This document shows positions 11,901-24,533 of a stretch of 64,000 nt of DNA, piece by piece. The position numbers were made by a program, and so were the translations under genes. The DNA is from Bisporella sp. PMI_857 (Eukaryota > Ascomycota > Leotiomycetes > Helotiales > Helotiaceae), in NCBI GenBank assembly GCA_021307315.1, contig JAJSPD010000011.1, forward strand, positions 682,001-746,000, given 5' to 3'. The notes below the pieces were generated by a model that was not told the DNA's origin, did no database searches, and was given only the letters and a program-made list of their open reading frames with translations. The first letter of the stretch is position 1, and each line of letters starts with the position of its first letter.

Positions 11901-14900
11901 AGGAATTCAACTTACCATCCCAATACCCAGGGTGATCAGAGGCATCGAAGCGAACGTACACTTCACCACCATCCCGGCGAAGCTGCCGAAAATTGTAGTC
12001 ATAACGGATTTCATAAACCTTGTGCTTTTTGGGCACGCGCTTGACCAATTTTGAAGGGAGAGAAAAGTCCTCAATCTGTTGGAATGAGATCACTCTCACA
12101 TAATCGTCCGGGCCACACTCCTCGGGCAAGCGAACAATGGTACCGTGGACACTCCCAAGCATAATATCTTCGCAATTGTTATCGTCGCTCTCAACCATAC
12201 AAACGACCTTTAGGCGTTGAGCACCATAGTCAGATTTATCTGGAGTGGGGCAATCGAAGGTCTCCAGATGGGATCCATCTCGGCGGCGTAAAGATTGGAC
12301 GTCCTTCTCGTCACCCACCATGATGACCCACGCTTTAAAGTATCAGCTGATACGTGTTGGAAAAGACATATGGCACTTAAGAATATCAAGGAGTTACATA
12401 CCAAAGGGCTCCTTGTTTGGGTCCTCGGTGAACTCAGGGTCGAAGTTGGGATTCTCATTTTCGGAATGATCGAAGGCCTCGTAATATATTGGAGCGTCTG
12501 CAGCGGGAAGGGTTTCTGGGAAAAGAAAGTCGAGCGCAACGGGTAAGATAGCACTGCTTCCACTGTCTCCGGGATTAGTCAAGTTAACTTTATATTAGGT
12601 CCTTGATCCATACTTGAACGGGGGGTCACAGCAGAAAGCCTTTTGTCTACCCAGAACACAGCCTGAGAACAAACCACCATCGCCACCTTTACTGGTTGCC
12701 ATTTCGACTTGGTTCTTGAAAGAGTTTCAGCATTATATCACATCTCATAGGAGCACAATACTTACGGAAGGGCAACGATTGTTATCACAAGTGACGGAAT
12801 TCCCGTGCCATCCGCAATTGTTCCAGACAGGGGCTGCCGGACAGCAGTATGCCAACCAACCATTAGCATCGGTTCCAATGGTTCCAATTTGTTGTGGGAG
12901 ATTAGCTGGGCATTTCCTATCATACACCATATGGCACGCTGCTATCGCGGCTTCTGCTCCGGTAGCTGGACAACAGAATGCTTTGACGCCATGGTCGCAG
13001 TGGCTTGCTCCGCCATAGTTGTCAACGGCCATAAGCATCTTTGACCAGCAAGTTAGTGATAGTGTTTTTTTTTTTTTGCAGATATTAGGTAACTTACCTC
13101 TCCAGGTAAACATTGGCCATAGCATTGGGGACCGCTGCCATGCCAGTTACAAGTTTTCGGGTCAGGCGCACCCCACGGCGGACAGCAAAGACTACGCTGT
13201 TTACTGTTCTTTCCGCCGCCCTTGCATCCTTGACCATTGGCAAGATTCAGTCCAGCCTATACTTGTTAATTCCCAGTTGGCAAACCCTAGGCAGACATAC
13301 CATTGTAACCCATCCCTCTTGACAGCCGGTTCCGCAAGGTGTTACCCAACATGAATTACTTGACCACTGTCCCAATGTATCACTTTCAGCAACAGTAGGT
13401 GCTAGGTCTTTCCCTGTCACAGCTTTCAGAGCCGTGAAGGAGTCATCATCTTGGTCAATTGCCCAAATTAGTAGTCCATTCAGACCTCGTGCATTGGCGA
13501 AATCGATTTTCTGCTGGAACGTTGTTTTGTCATCTGTGCATTCCGTCAAGTTAGCGACGTCTCTCTCTTCCATATGAGTTTCAAAACAATATTAGTTACT
13601 TGGAAGTTAGGACAGCATGAACCCTTTGGGTTTCACGTAGTAATTAAGACTTACCATATGAGACCCCTAGATTGAGTCAGTGAGAACTTCGTAAGTCTAG
13701 TGGGATCAAACTCACATCCAATTTCATCATACACTAGATAGTTCACAGAAGCATCAGCGTCATAAAACTGCTGGTAGCTGCCATTCTTGGTAAGAATATC
13801 TTGTATTTCCCTGTAAGAGAGGATCCCAGGCGTGTCTGTGCATGGCCCTTTGGGACCCGGTCCTTTGAATCCACAACCGGGGGTGGTGCAAGATGGATCT
13901 GACAGCTCGAAAGTACGACCATAAAATGCAAGGCCTAAGTTAATTATCGATGGACTGATATTATTTCTCCAGAACAATTGCAAAGCCAAGTCAATCTCAG
14001 TCAAGTTCGTATGTCCATAAACGTATGGTCCGATAGGATCAGTTGAATCCCAGATACCGTGGAGATCATAGGACATCAAATTGAGGTAAGTGACATATTT
14101 CGCAATTTCCTGAAGGTCAAACCATCGCAGGTACCAGTAAGATGTGGGAACGGTAATTGTAATTCCCCAGGATTTCTGCTCAATTCGAAATTTCAATTGA
14201 ATCATTTGTAGGAGAAGAGGATAGTTTTTGACGTCGACGGCTTGGCCACCACGGTCTGGCGCACCTGGATATTCCCAGTCGAGATCCACACCGTCGAATC
14301 CGTACTGGACCATGAACTGGGTGAGTTTATTTGCAAATGCGGCTCTCTTCGTCAAAGTGCTTGCGATGTCCGAGAAAACAGGTTGAGTAACCGTGCTGCA
14401 CTTTCGTTCAGTATTATTTCTCAAATTATTTTCCGAAACTTACTTGTTGTCGTTGAAACTCCATCCACCAATTGAGACGTAGACCTTCAAATCAGGGTTT
14501 GCTTTCTTTTGATCGGTTACCTGTTGCAACAAGTTTGTGCCAACTCCTGGCATAACCACAATATCGTACGATCCTGGGACAATATACGCAAACGCAAAAT
14601 TGAGATGGGTTAGACCTTCAACTGGAATCTGAGATGGCTCCATGGTCCCACAAGTGCGATTCACACTCGGGCTTTTCCAACTCTCATAGTACCCGATAAC
14701 GGTATTCCTGACGTCGCCACCTGAGCCCGGACTGGATGGAGTCAAACAATTTGATTGGCATCCAGTTCCACAGAAGTCCTAATATAGAATTAGTCGGATT
14801 TTTTTTAAACTATTCCAGATCTTTACTTACACTGGTTGTCCCACAGAACCCCCATTGAGAGCAGCATACGTTCCTTGTTCAAAGTTAGCGAGGAAATAAT

Positions 14901-15388
14901 CATGGAGCGAGAGTGAGTTGAAACCGGATGTATATACAGGACGAAAGGTAACACCTACAATGGACATGTTTCACTTCCAGTATCCGAGTATTGCCCACAA
15001 GGGGCGGTAGCTTTACAATTTGATGAACAGGCACCACCACAGAAAGTTGGCCCATAGCCACAAACTCTAGTCTCCCCACAGCAAGCACCATTGGAGCACG
15101 GATTCCCGGGGCACATGAGTATGGGTCGTTAGCATGATTGTTGTTGCTAGTCTGCCGACGATCGATTAGATGGGAAGTTGTGTTTGGTGTCGAGAGCCCG
15201 GATTGCTGAGTGTCAAGACTATAGTATCTGTCCATCGTGGCTCCAACATTCCGTTTGGTGAAGCTGGTAGATTTGTAGCCTCCATTTTGGACGAACGGTG
15301 AGAAGATAAATGCAATAGCACTCAAGAGGCAAACTAGAGTGGAGAGCAGAACCAATCTTTTCCACGATTTCAAGATTGGAGCCTCCAT
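8998..15388 (-). CDS. Subgroup-C (killer-toxin-like) GH18 chitinase, many exons
   Basis: Secreted or membrane-anchored chitinase of roughly 1,700 residues in about 20 exons. Exon 1 (15388-14959) encodes an N-terminal hydrophobic segment (LVLLSTLVCLLSAIAFIF) and the start of a chitin-binding type-1 domain (CSNGACCGETRVCGYGP). Exons 2-3 complete a second Cys-rich unit (CCSQWGFCGTT) and begin GH18 at VIGYYESW. The catalytic motif FDGVDLDWEYPG is in exon 4 (14395 on), with the proton-donor Glu in DLDWE. Cys-rich modules follow (13260-12612), then a long C-terminal region with no enzymatic motif (12560-8998) typical of this subgroup. Introns are 50-75 nt with GTAAGT/GTATGT donors, for example 14958-14874 and 14830-14779. 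The stop is TAA at 8998-9000. One base appears to be missing near 15105-15111, breaking the frame inside the first chitin-binding domain: a sequencing error in a C/G run or a real mutation. Exon borders near 13540-13665 and 9250-9550 are unsure. Confidence 0.88.
10089..10100 (-). other. 12-nt microexon of the chitinase
   Basis: Twelve bases encoding Glu-Trp-Gln-Leu lie between an acceptor (CTTTTCTAG) and a donor (GTAAGC). The flanking introns are 57 nt (10157-10101) and 60 nt (10088-10029). All three junctions are phase 0, so skipping the exon would also keep the frame. Confidence 0.65.
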
Positions 15389-16740
15389 GATGAGAGTCAG
15401 AGAATACTAATTCTCTCTAGTAATTGCACACACTTAAGGAATGACTGGAAAGACAAACTTTGAAGAAGATCAGGAATTAGGATGCCCAGACACCATGCAA
15501 CAGAAGATACCTCTCTCCCAAAACGCGGAATCAATCTCCTGCTCGACATCTTACCCCTATTCAAATTCATCGGTATGCCACACTTTGGAGTAAGAATCCA
15601 TATTTCCCTTGCTGATTCTGTTGAAGAATGAGGGTGTGAGGCACATTTCGTGTAGCGATATCCGTTTTCCAGGGAATAGAGCCGTACCTGCATCTCACAG
15701 CCTGCCTTACCAGGGGCAAAAGTAAGCTTCTGGCTAAACTCATGGCAGCGCGCCCTGCAACCCACTCGAACTTCTTTCCCGTTGAAATGCCACAATACGC
15801 GCCCGCAAATTCTGCTGGTGAGAATTCAATTGCGGTAACACCTTTGCGAAGCACTGTGCCGCCCCTAATCTTTCGTGAAGATATTCTGCAACCGATGCGT
15901 GGATGTGTGAAAATCGCCCAATTGGCTGCCTCGTACCATCTCACTGATGTCCATATACGTGGATAGAAAGAGCTTAATATATATTGAAGGTGGTAGAGTA
16001 CAATGATTGAACACCGTAATCTCGGTGGGGGTAGTTAGAGTGCATGCTGAGTCGCGTCGCGTCGTTGACCTGACGCGCTAGCTGTATTGTTTACCTGTAT
16101 TATTATCTTAGGTAACTGATTATTATTCTTTTCTCAAGTTATTGCTGCGGTCACATTTTGCTACAGCCATCTTGCCGCCCAACTAAAACCCCCGAATATC
16201 GTTTCAATTCATCTTGAAATTCTCACTCATTCGTTTATTTGGTCATCTCCACATTTGACGTTGCCCCTCCCCCGCCCCACGGTCCCTCTGAAAAAGCTTA
16301 ACAGCCCATCTGAAAAAGCTTGACAGCCCTCTGAAAAGGCTTAAATTGCGGCGAAGTAAGGCTGAATTCCACAAAGAGCAAGTGCTCCGTACCTGCATAT
16401 CCTACGCCACATTACTACGTGCTGATTGATTATTTGGTTGCTAGACTTCATCATGTAAAGTTTTACACCATCTTTCCTACACACACCTACACACATCTCG
16501 AGTTTTAAGATTAAACTGCTTTGAAAGTGGTGGTTACCCGTTGAGAAATACCAATGGAGAATGATCTCTTAATCTTTACCGGCTCTCGGCTTCTGTCCCC
16601 TTTTCAATGTTCTCAGTAAATATTCTGGGAGGTCTCGTACCCCCTCTTTTCACGTCCCCTATCGATTCTGTATTTTGAAGTTCACAATTATGACTTCCTC
16701 CTCCTCTTAAGAGACTGCATCCCGAGTGACAGCAGTCAAG
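15389..16740. promoter_or_regulatory. Shared intergenic region of chitinase and LysM gene
   Basis: The two genes diverge from this 1.35-kb stretch, so it probably holds both promoters. The overlapping frames at 15567-15966 are not convincing genes. Three imperfect copies of CTGAAAAAGCTTAACAG stand in tandem at about 16283-16343 and a CGTCGCGTCGCGTCG-like run lies near 16051. Neither has a known role. Confidence 0.5.
16283..16343 (+). repeat. Three tandem copies of a 17-22 bp motif
   Basis: The unit CCCTCTGAAAAAGCTTAACAG is repeated with few changes, about 400 bp upstream of the LysM gene start. It could be a binding-site array or simple tandem slippage. Confidence 0.5.
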
Positions 16741-19700
16741 ATGAATCTCTTTACTTTCAGACTGCTTGGTCTGGCCATTTTCGCGTTCAGCAGTGTGGCA
16801 TTCATTGCCGAAGCAACGAGTCACGAACATATTCACCATGCACACCATAACCACAGACGCGAGACGGAAACCCGTGATACATCAATCACAGCTGAAAACT
16901 CGGTATTTCCACGAGCAGCAGCGGGAACAACTCAACTGTTCAATGCTTCGGACCTTTCTATGCTATCAAGCGGTTGTGCCAGTGCTCTTGCTGGTACTTT
17001 GGCTTGCTCGGATTTGATTGTGAGATATTCTGATCACCCCTCTTCTAAACATTTGAATTCCTGTGAAAGAGTATGTGCTAAACTTTGACTTATCATTCAG
17101 TGGTCTGCGGCTAGCTTATACACTTGGGGAGGCTTGACATTGGCAAACTTGACAAATCTATGTACAACGGGATGCAATTCATCTATTACCACCTTCCGCA
17201 ACAATGTATTAAGTGCGTGTGCCAATGATATCTATACGGATAAGCCACACAATGCTACCGGCTTTGTTTACGGGACGGGAACACCTAACGACATCTATAA
17301 TGTTCAAGGAGTCTCAGTCAAGCCGATTGCTTTTGCGGACTATTATTTTCTCAACTGGAACTTAAATTGCATGAAAGATAAGTACGATATGCTGCCTTAA
17401 CATCGGTGGATCTCCCCAACTGACTTTTTGTTTTGTAGTTCTTCGCCCCAAAATTACTGCTATATGCTTACAGGAAACAACACCTCTAATGGAACCTCTG
17501 TGAATCCTTGTGGGCCATGTGGCTTAGACACACTCAAAGTTCAGTTACAAGACCCTCGAACATACGATGATGATCTGGCGAGTGAATACTCGTCTTTAGC
17601 CTCTTCTTGTAAAGTAACGGTTGCCCCAATAACATCGCCAACACCAGTCTTCTTAGCCGACCCTAAGTAAGTATCACTCCAACGTGCAGAGAGGGCCTCC
17701 TCTCATGGGTTCCCTACTAAGTTCTCATTAGTACTATCGTTGCGAATTATACGACCACCTCAGTCACATGTACAGGCACCGTCGTCCCGATTGCGTCAGG
17801 TGTTTCATGCGATCAATTCGCCGCCACAAACAAGATCAGCACCGATCAGCTCCTAATGTTGAATAAACTCCAAGGTGGATGTGCCGACTGGCCGGGAAAT
17901 AAGACAAGCCTCTGCGTTCAAGGATCCTGCAAGCCCTACATCGTGCAACGAAACGATACATGTCGTTCAGTGGCTGCGGCGAACAATATGACTCTCATCC
18001 AACTATTGTCATTCAATCCAACAATCGATCCTGTATGTGCGAACTTCTATCAAGAAATCGGCCATGTCATTTGCCTGACCAATCCATTGGGTTATACTGT
18101 GCCAAATGCGACGAATCTCGGTCTTTCTCCGAATGCGGCTACCACTGCTGCTCCAGTTCCATCGAGTGCCATGACTGGATCCAACACGTATTGCGGACAG
18201 TGGTATTTTGTCAACCCAGGAGATTGTAAGGAATCAGTCTACGCACCTGAGAAACCGACTGACTAGGTGCCTTTAGATTGCGCCTTAATCACGAACAAAA
18301 ATAGCATCACTCTGACTGATTTCTATTTCCTCAACCCGGAAGTTAATTCAACTTGCGGTAACCTTTGGGCAAGTAAGTGTTACTCATGGAAATCTTCTTC
18401 AAATATCTTCAAATCAGTCTAGTCCCTAACTATCCATTCTGCTAGATCAATCATACTGTGTCCAACCCGTCGGGGATATCTCCACCTATCCTGGATACGG
18501 CGGGAGCACGGCCACGACAATATCTTTCGTGACGGACACGGCGCTGACATGGAGTCTGCTGCCCACCACCACGGCTCCAAGCTACGTAAGCGCGACACCG
18601 ACCGGATATCCCCTCGCGCCAGAGTCCCTCTCAAGCTGTTTCAAAATGTTCAACAATATATACGGGAAACTTGCTTGTGAGGGTGTGGCTAGTATGTTCG
18701 GTGTTGAAGTTGGGGATTGGGTTAGATGGAATCCAAGCGTTTTGAATGGTGCTAATTATAGTATGAATACCTGTTTTGTGGCCAACAATACTCAATATTG
18801 CGGGTCTTTCTACAACCAAAGCTGTAAGTCTTCTGCAATTATTCCGACATTTGAGGAGAGCTAACGGATGATCTCGAAGTGGTACCCTCTTTCACACAGG
18901 GTTTTGCTCCTCTCCCTACGGATTCAACTGCAAATGCAACAACTCAATGCTTTGACTGGTACTTCACAATATCTGGTAAACTTTCTCCTGATAAAGCCAA
19001 CAATTTCTGACTTTCAAGGCGACACTTGTGATGGGATATGCAAGTCATTTGATATCCCATTTTCTTCATTCTACAAATGGAACCCCGCAGTTGGTAAGCG
19101 CTCTGCCTAGTCCCCAAAACTATGTTGCTTACGTCGTATCTAGGTTCTGATTGCGGTTCATTATGGACAAGTGCTTCGGTGGGTGCTATAGTTTCTTCCC
19201 GCTGACGAATACGCTAATAAATTTCAAAAGTACTGCGTAGCAGGCCCCGGCTACCAGAACGTCTCCTACCCGCATACCACCACGATCAGCTCGAGTACGA
19301 CAAAAAGCGGCGCACCAGCACCAACACAAACTGGAATTGTAGCAAACTGCCAAGCCTGGTATGTCGCTAAAAGTGGTGATGGATGCGGTGCCATTGCTAC
19401 ATCGTACAATATCTCTCTGGCACAGTTTTATGCTTGGAATCCAGCTGTTGGAAGTAAGACCCCCCCCTGTTTCCTTGTCGAGACGCCATTCTTGTTCCGG
19501 GTTGCATCCCTTCTGAATTCTGCAACTTTTTTTTCGTGCTGATTTATTTTTCTTTCCCCCCCAGCTACATGCGCATCCCTCATCGCCGGCGACGCCTACT
19601 GCGTCAAAGCACCCACCACAATCTCCTCAACAACCTCAACCACGTCCAAACCAATCACAACAACCAGCAAAACAACGTCCACATCCTCTAAAATAACCTC

Positions 19701-20033
19701 CACAACAACGAGCAAAACATCAGTTACTCCGCCCGGGCCAACACAATCCGGCATCCCAGCCAACTGCAACAAATATGCGATAGTTACGAGTGGTGGATGT
19801 ATTGATTTTGCTGCTGCTCAGGGCATTACGCTGGCTAATCTTTGTAAGTAATCACGTTGGGGTGACGAGTGATGGGATGGGGCTGACTTTTTGGGGGCTA
19901 GATTTGTGGAATCCGGTGTTGAATAATAATTGTGAGAAGTAAGTACATCTGAAAAAAGATATGGTAGATATTCGCTAACAGAAGTGATAGTTTCTGGGCG
20001 AACGAGGCTTATTGTGTTGGTGTTTCTTCGTGA
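16741..20033 (+). CDS. Secreted multi-LysM protein
   Basis: The product is probably secreted and binds chitin. ATG at 16741 begins a signal peptide (FRLLGLAIFAFSSVAFIAEA) followed by a His-rich stretch. About ten short introns are supported by splice sites, for example donors GTGAGA (17018), GTACGA (17371) and GTAAGT (17668). LysM-like modules include YIVQRNDTCRSVA...LLSFNP (about 17937), WYFVNPGDYC...FYFLNP (18202-18370), ISGDTCDGIC...FYKWNP (18970-19090), WYVAKSGDGC...FYAWNP (19360-19450) and a last one ending YLWNPVLNNNC. A Thr/Ser-rich linker precedes the last module. The stop is TGA at 20031. It is divergent from the subgroup-C chitinase, a pairing described in other fungi. The module at 18640-18830 is a less typical LysM. 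Confidence 0.88.
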
Positions 20034-20380
20034 TTGGGCATATTTGGGTCTGAGTTATTTTGGTTGTAATTAATTTGGCTCATTTGGCGAGGGCTTTGTC
20101 ACTTGAGAACTTGACGTTGATGAACTGTAGACACGATAATTTTAGTTTTAAAAATCTGTTCGAGGCCGATTTTTGTGTTTATGGAGAGTTTGGGATCGTT
20201 TATTCTCCTTAGTTCTCTCAAAACGCCCCCCAAAAACATACTCAATGTGCGAAAACAGCTCAGAAATTAAAGGAAAACACCGCTTGGTGAAATCGGTGAC
20301 TCATTCTGGGGACGGCGACTAAACGAACTCCACGATCTCTCAAATCCTTGAGGTTGCCGTACCCCGCAATCTTGAGTCTT
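20034..20380. other. Intergenic, no gene seen
   Basis: This is the 3' region between the plus-strand LysM gene and the minus-strand F-box gene, which converge here. No feature is recognised. Confidence 0.5.
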
Positions 20381-21915
20381 TCAATACCCCTCCACGCAGC
20401 TGACCTCTAAATCCACCTCCAAATTCTTCCTCGCCGCCTCCTTCCAGACATCCAAAACCTCCTCACTCGGCTCAAACAACGGCATACTCCTCCAACAAAC
20501 CGACGCACTCGTCGCAGTCGCCGTATATTGAAACGAATGGCTCAATCTCGTCCCCGTAGAAGCAGCAAGCCACATCTGTCTCAAAACCGGCATCTTTCCA
20601 GCCGCCTTCCCAGCAGCGACATAGAACGCATTCATTAATTCCGGAGAGGCTTTCTTGCGGAAAGGATTTACCCGCTGGTCTTGGGGTGCTGGAAGCTCAT
20701 CTGCTTCCATGTAGAGCGCGGGGTCTTCACCCCATTCAATCTCTTCCTCTTCCTCGCTTGGATCGCGTTCGAAAAGCCATTGGCCGGAGGGGGTGATGGG
20801 TGTGTAGTTGATTGTTAATGAAATTAGGTGGGGCCAGTGGGGTAACAGCGAATCTGAGGTTTGGCTCGCTGCTGATGGCCAGAAAAATTCGGCCCCAATA
20901 GTAATATCCGCAAAGGTTAGATCGGTGAGTTGTTGCGAGAAAGCTCGAAGATTGCTGCTCAGGGGATCTTGGTTGCTGGAACTGGGGAGAATATTTGGCG
21001 GTATAAAGGTTTCATCTGCTGGCCCTACGTTGTAATATTGGAGATCGACCTTGCTGATTGAAGCCGGCCAAAGATTGATGCTGCTTGCAAATTCTTTACA
21101 CAAAAAATTAGCGTACCGTAAAAACGAATGTTGCGAGACGAATGCCTACCATGTCGAGCCCTTTTCCGCAAATCCAAGTCTTTCCTTTCATTATCCCATA
21201 AATACGCATTGAAAGTGCGGAGTCCAGGCAGTTTAGAGAGAATGAGAGAACATGATGCAGGGCACATGTGACGTAAATTTCCAGCTGTGATATCAATCTC
21301 AGTGATCGCAGACACAGAATGCGGCAGAGCAGACGCCTCGCCATCATTCTCGGGGTTGACAAGGCGTAGATATGACTTATCAAACCTGCGATCAAGAATG
21401 TCGTTTGCACCTCCTCTTCTATTCTTTCGTGCCCTTCGTGCCCTGCCTTCCTCTTGGCCTAGACGTGAGAGGTCACTAGGTGAGTAAACTTTCACACTCA
21501 TGTAAATGCCCAAGTCAGCTTCCTGCACACCCTCCCATGAGCTCATGGTCAGAAAAAGACGTTGAAGTGTTCGAGTGAAGAGTCGATTATTTTTCTGCTG
21601 ATCTTCCTCAGTCTCATATCTGCCGCACGCCTCTTCATCGTAGGAATCGAGAACCACGTCAAGCGCGATGAGACGGACATATTTTCGACGTGGACCTCGA
21701 ATAATCTGGTCAAACTCATCGAGACGAGCAGGTGTAAGTAGTATACTCGAGAATGTATGCCGCTCAATATATTTCTGCCAGTCTTTGGAGACCGTTGCGT
21801 AAATGGCGACTTTGTCAGGTGTCTGAAGCTGGCCAGCTGGTGCTGTTTCACTCGGGGTAATGAGATGAGAAACGATGAGTGTTACCAACTCCGATGGCAT
21901 ATCGGAGGGAGACAT
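20381..21915 (-). CDS. F-box-like protein
   Basis: The N-terminus (MPSELVTLIVSHL, then KVAIYATVSKDWQKYIER) has the layout of a fungal F-box, which would link SCF ubiquitin ligase to a substrate. The rest resembles the leucine-rich, substrate-facing region of such proteins, with an acidic Glu run near codon 370. Two exons are supported: 21915-21150 and 21093-20381, joined across a 56-nt intron with donor GTAGGC and acceptor TGTAAAG; the junction restores one continuous frame. The product is about 490 residues. The target is unknown. Confidence 0.75.
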
Positions 21916-22754
21916 GAGGGGCGAGTGGCTTTGTTCGGTCGGGGAGGAGGAAAGATGAATTGTCCAGTGAGATTGAAGAAGAGGTGTCGCTTAAATAAGG
22001 TTTGGAAGGGCAGGGGGGATATCACGTGAAAATCAGAGACCAGGAGTGGAAGTTCACATTTTGGCGCTTCATTTTCATTTTCATAACAGTCTCGGAGTGG
22101 TTTAGATTTGCAGCATGAAGAAATCAGTTACTTTAGAGCTCGATAAGATCGATTTTCCCACTTACTGAGATTTCAATCAATGATTTTAAGTCTGCGCTAC
22201 GAAGATTCTGATAAGTCTACCCCCCTAGTAGTCGGCCACCCCCTGTAGTCGGCCACCTCGCTTAGCACACCGCCACTCCCTACCTACCCACTTTCGACTC
22301 AAATCTTTTAATCATTTCTTAATAGAATTCTTCTAAATTTTGCAGACGGCTAGAAGCGATTATGAAGCCTTCATATACTGAAGACGATGTCCAATATGCA
22401 CTTAGGGACATAGCTAATAGCAAGTCCGAGCGCAAAGCTAGTCTCGACTGAGGTGTACCACGAGGCACTTTTCACGACAGGATTTCAGGCCGCTTTTCTC
22501 GATCAGAAGCTCATGCACATGAACAAAGGCTTGCCCCGACCCAGGAACAACGTTTTACAGATTGAGTATTAGTTCAAGAGAGCTTAGGCCTAAGTTTTAC
22601 CTATGCGCAGATCCGGGCTTTTGCAGGGCGAATTTTGGTTGCTCGACACGATGCTGTACTACTCGGAAAGCGCTAGATGGCCGGCTTTTTTCGCCGGAAT
22701 CCTGTTTTTAAGACTAAAAAGCAATTCAAAATCGATTTTGTACGTGTTAATAGC

Positions 22755-22927
22755 TGTCACGTCCCGTGCTCCCAAGCACACGTGACCTATATTAGGCGAG
22801 CTCTCAGAGCGCCTCGTGTATATATAGCCTGCTCTCCTCGAGCTCCTCTTCCTTCCTTAGCTATAGATTCTCGTATGATACCACCGTTGCCCTCTGTATC
22901 TGTAGATCCACAGCGCGTGTCGTGACA
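22755..22927 (+). repeat. Solo LTR, family H, with 5-bp TSD
   Basis: A 173-bp sequence from TGTCACGTCCCGTG to GTCGTGACA contains GTATATATAGCC. ATAGC on each side (22750-22754 and 22928-22932) is a perfect duplication. It lies within the pogo transposase. An inverted second copy is at 59531-59703. Confidence 0.92.
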
Positions 22928-23395
22928 ATAGCGCTACTTCCGATATTATTAAAGGTTGGTTCCAAAAATTAGAAGTCCCGGCTATTAAAACTATTAAGCC
23001 GGAAAATCGCTGGAATATAAACGAAGCAAGGATTATAGAAGGCCAAAGAAAGAATGGACTAGTAGTTAAGAGTGCTAAAAAACGCTTTATTCAAAAGAAA
23101 CAGCCAAGATTTAAAGCTTGGACTTTATTTATCGAGTGTATTTCCGCGACGGGCAAAGCATTGCTTCTACTTGTTATGTTTAAAAAGAAATCAGTTCAAC
23201 AACAGTAGTTTCCTATAAGTTTAAAGCTTTATCAAAGCTGGAAGTTTACTGCAACTAATAATAAGTGGACTTCTGACGCTACTGCTTTCGAATAGTTGCA
23301 AAAGGTTTTTATACCTTAAACGGCACCACGTGACTTTAAAAAGCCTCGTCTGCTTATTCTAGACGGCTACGGAAGCTATAAAACATTAGAGTTTA

Positions 23396-23699
23396 TGTTG
23401 TGGAGGGGAACATGCTGAAGAGCAAGAACAGCAACAGGATCTAGCTCAAAACCTGTAGGCATAGTATCGGTATCTGTAGCATACTTGGGAGAGCACCGGC
23501 GAGCCTAAGCTCTATATAACAAATAAACGTCGATAGCTTATAAAAGAGTAATATATAGAAGGGTAGAAAAAGATTGTATTGTTGTTCGTCGATGGTGTGC
23601 CTTCATATCGAAGACAAGACTTATATACAACTCATGCTCCTCAGATCACATGACGCGCCACGTGACAAATAGCAAAAAGAGAAAATCAACCCCACTACA
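23396..23699. repeat. LTR-like insertion in the pogo transposase
   Basis: About 300 bp with no transposase similarity separate two parts of the catalytic domain. Its ends, TGTTGTGGAGGGG and CCCCACTACA, are inverted repeats of one another in LTR style. The duplication is ambiguous (ATGT, four bases). I see no second copy in the window. Confidence 0.5.
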
Positions 23700-24533
23700 A
23701 TGTAGAAATGCTATTCGAATAATATTTATTTATTATTTTTACCGCTATACCCTTCGCATATGCTTCAGCTTTTAGATTTATCAGTATTCTCTCCTTTAAA
23801 ACATGTTTACCGAAAACGGCTTGGTGCTTTAGCTCTTTTCAACGATTCAACTTCAATTAAGAAGCAAAACTTCTTAAACTGCTATAAGCTAGCTCGGATA
23901 AATGCTTTAACAGTTATAAATTGTAAAGCAAGTTGGAAAGTTTCGGGTTATAGCCGGTTAAAATCTCGAAGCTTTTTATAAACCGATTATTACTCGAAAA
24001 TAGTAATAAAGCGGTCGAGCAAACTCCGGGAACTTTAAAAAAGGATCAAATACCTGAATAAAACCGAAATAGCTCATTTATAGCCTTTAAAACTCTTCAA
24101 AAAAGTAAAGATATCCGAGATCAAGCCAAGCAAATTACGAAACTTGAAACAACCGACTCTACAACTGCTAAAGTGCTTTTCAGGAAAGTAGCAAAAAGCT
24201 TAGACGATAAAGATTATGTTATTGCCCAGCACAAGCTTCGGATCGAACAACTTGAAGCTAAAGTATTATAACTTGAGCCTAGAAAGCGGCGGAAAGTAGT
24301 AACTAGTCCAAATTCCAAGTTTGTCGAATTAAGGCTATTTATTAAGCACAAATAGAAGCTGGGGATCGCCAAAATGTTCCGTTAGATTCTGATAGCGTTG
24401 TTAGTGCTGCTTCTACTTTATCTCATATAACAATTGAGGAATAAAAAAGTTATTGGGGTTGTAAATAGGTGGTGGTGAATTAAGCGAGGTGGCCGACTAC
24501 AGGGGGTGGCCGACTACTATGGGGGTAGACTTA

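Larger units (their letters stand above)
22360..24440 (+). pseudogene. Pogo-like transposase, broken
   Basis: A Psq-type helix-turn-helix (EDDVQYALRDIANSK, then GVPRGTFHDRI) is followed by the CENP-B-like part (KRWMAGFFRRNPVFKTKK) and the DDE catalytic core (RFKAWTLFIECISATGK; PRLLILDGYGSY; HMLQLLDLSVFSPLKHVYRK). Several Trp codons read TAG or TGA (for example DWGV has become D-stop-GV near 22450), consistent with RIP. Frames are split by an LTR at 22755 and another insertion at 23396. It is not functional. Confidence 0.85.
22214..24531 (+). mobile_element. Pogo/Fot-like DNA transposon with nested insertions
   Basis: The 50-bp terminal inverted repeats (starting AGTCTACCCCC and containing AGTCGGCCACCCCCTGTAG) match at both ends with one or two differences. 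TA lies outside each end (22212-22213 and 24532-24533). Removing the two nested insertions leaves about 1.8 kb, normal for pogo-type elements. Confidence 0.9.

Noticed and set aside
15567..15966. Overlapping frames on both strands in the shared intergenic region
   Set aside because: No domain or splice structure, and the two strands compete for the same bases.
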